A stretch of 64,000 nucleotides of DNA from Clostridium chrysemydis (GTDB lineage Bacteria > Bacillota > Clostridia > Clostridiales > Clostridiaceae). Every line of letters begins with the position of its first letter. Position 1 is the first letter of the stretch. A program made the position numbers and the translations under genes. The notes under the pieces are model-generated. The model did not search any database and had not been told where the DNA came from. It was given only the letters and a program-made list of their open reading frames with translations. Of the stretch, positions 63,075 through 64,000 are shown in pieces. The stretch covers positions 372,001 to 436,000 of the forward strand of contig NZ_JADEKP010000001.1 in the NCBI RefSeq assembly GCF_015234215.1, written 5' to 3'.

Positions 63075-64000
63075 TTGAAGACCGGAAGAATAATTAAAGT
63101 TTCAGGACCATTAGTTGTTGCTGAACAAATGGATGAAGCTAACATTTTTGACGTATGTAAAGTAGGAGAAAAAGGTCTTATCGGTGAAATCATTGAAATG
63201 AGAGACGATAAGGCATCTATTCAGGTATATGAAGAGACTTCAGGAATAGGACCTGGGGACCCAGTTGTAACAACAGGAGAACCTCTAAGTGTTGAACTTG
63301 GACCAGGACTAATCGAAGCCATGTTTGATGGAATACAAAGACCACTAGATGAGTTTATGAAAGCTGCTAAATCAGACTTCTTAACTAAAGGTGTTTCTGT
63401 TAAATCATTAAACAGAGAAAGAAAGTGGGATTTCGTTCCTACTTTAAAAATTGGAGATGAAGTAAACGAAGGAGATGTTTTTGGAACAGTTCAAGAAACT
63501 CCAGTAGTTCTTCACAAAATAATGGTACCAGTTGGAGTATCAGGTAAAATAAAAGAAATAAAATCAGGTGAATTCACTGTTGACGATGTTGTTTGTGTAA
63601 TAGAAACAGCTAAGGGAGATAGAGAACTTACTATGATGCAAAAGTGGCCAGTAAGAAAGGGAAGACCTTATGCAAATAAGTTAAACCCAGTTGCACCACT
63701 TACTACAGGACAAAGAGTTATAGATACATTCTTCCCAGTTGTTAAAGGTGGAGCAGCTGCAGTACCAGGACCTTTCGGTGCAGGTAAAACAGTAGTACAA
63801 CACCAAGTAGCTAAATGGGGAGATGCTGAAATAGTTGTTTACGTTGGATGTGGAGAGCGTGGAAACGAAATGACAGACGTTTTAAACGAGTTCCCTGAAT
63901 TAAAAGACCCTAAAACTGGGGAAAGCTTAATGAAGAGAACAGTTCTTATCGCAAACACTTCAAACATGCCAGTTGCAGCTAGAGAAGCATCAATATATAC
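63075..64000 (+). CDS. ntpA: V-type ATP synthase catalytic subunit A (5' part)
   Basis: The gene runs off the window after 308 codons. TTG start 63075 follows AGGAAGGTAGG. N-terminal barrel ([20 protein letters not shown]), the A-subunit-specific non-homologous insertion (~110-185), then the nucleotide-binding domain with Walker A GPFGAGKT (232-239) and the GCGERGNEM segment. It hydrolyses ATP at the A-B interfaces. ntpB and ntpD are expected just downstream. Confidence 0.96.
   Translation, partial: MKTGRIIKVSGPLVVAEQMDEANIFDVCKVGEKGLIGEIIEMRDDKASIQVYEETSGIGPGDPVVTTGEPLSVELGPGLIEAMFDGIQRPLDEFMKAAKSDFLTKGVSVKSLNRERKWDFVPTLKIGDEVNEGDVFGTVQETPVVLHKIMVPVGVSGKIKEIKSGEFTVDDVVCVIETAKGDRELTMMQKWPVRKGRPYANKLNPVAPLTTGQRVIDTFFPVVKGGAAAVPGPFGAGKTVVQHQVAKWGDAEIVVYVGCGERGNEMTDVLNEFPELKDPKTGESLMKRTVLIANTSNMPVAAREASIY

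Overview
The window is AT-rich, gene-dense DNA with strong AGGAGG/GGGGA ribosome binding sites, frequent TTG/GTG starts and intrinsic terminators. Spore genes (spoVB, spo0M-like), Clostridium-type PerR, a tyrosine T-box, and the tig-clpP-clpX-lon-engB and Na+ V-ATPase clusters point to a low-GC endospore-forming anaerobe of Clostridium cluster I (C. perfringens/C. baratii-like; inferred by reading, not by database search). No tRNA, rRNA, prophage, IS element or CRISPR array was seen.

Layout. 1-5220: end of a phytoene-desaturase-like oxidoreductase, a divergent cis-prenyltransferase, a DEAD-box helicase, aspartate 4-decarboxylase, and a stand-alone zinc-finger-less ribosomal protein S4 behind a Fur-type operator. 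5343-10451: a UvrD helicase with an inserted DEDDh exonuclease, then a TetR/MFS efflux pair in which the same palindrome lies upstream of each gene. 10452-17434: an amino acid/amine antiporter plus a 620-residue tyrosine-decarboxylase-type enzyme, with tyrS nearby under a UAC T-box; this resembles the tyramine islands of enterococci and lactobacilli. 17681-27008: GNAT, Ca2+/H+ exchanger, a frameshifted rodA/ftsW gene, AlaX editing protein, aromatic-acid-exporter-like protein, Spo0M, PHP phosphatase, TcaA-like protein.

27031-38320: M23 murein hydrolase; a predicted ~146-nt sRNA on the minus strand with its own promoter, terminator and four unpaired C-runs; a 47-aa CxCxC protein; a membrane-anchored protein; the protein quality-control cluster tig-clpP-clpX-lon-engB; then an array of very cysteine-rich proteins carrying a repeated FGxWWIII...LLCGG module and an Asn/Met-rich partner. 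38313-58126: secreted/lipoprotein genes, perR, a short RNA or leader, EAL-HDOD protein, pncB, a second UvrD helicase, a long FtsA-like ATPase, M20 amidohydrolase, RluA synthase, two MurJ/SpoVB-type flippases, a propeller-like membrane protein and a radical SAM operon. 58224-64000: V-type ATPase operon in the order ntpF-I-K-E-C-G-A, the last gene cut by the window edge; the NtpK ligand set matches the Na+-binding set of Enterococcus hirae.

The strongest candidates for something undescribed are the sRNA at 28437-28582 and the high-cysteine WWIII module array at 36477-37321, in which one ORF appears to be two genes fused in frame with an intact internal ribosome binding site. Secondary candidates are the four-segment hairpin switch between antiporter and decarboxylase (12521-12639), the Fur-box-controlled S4 paralogue, and the TetR palindrome pair.
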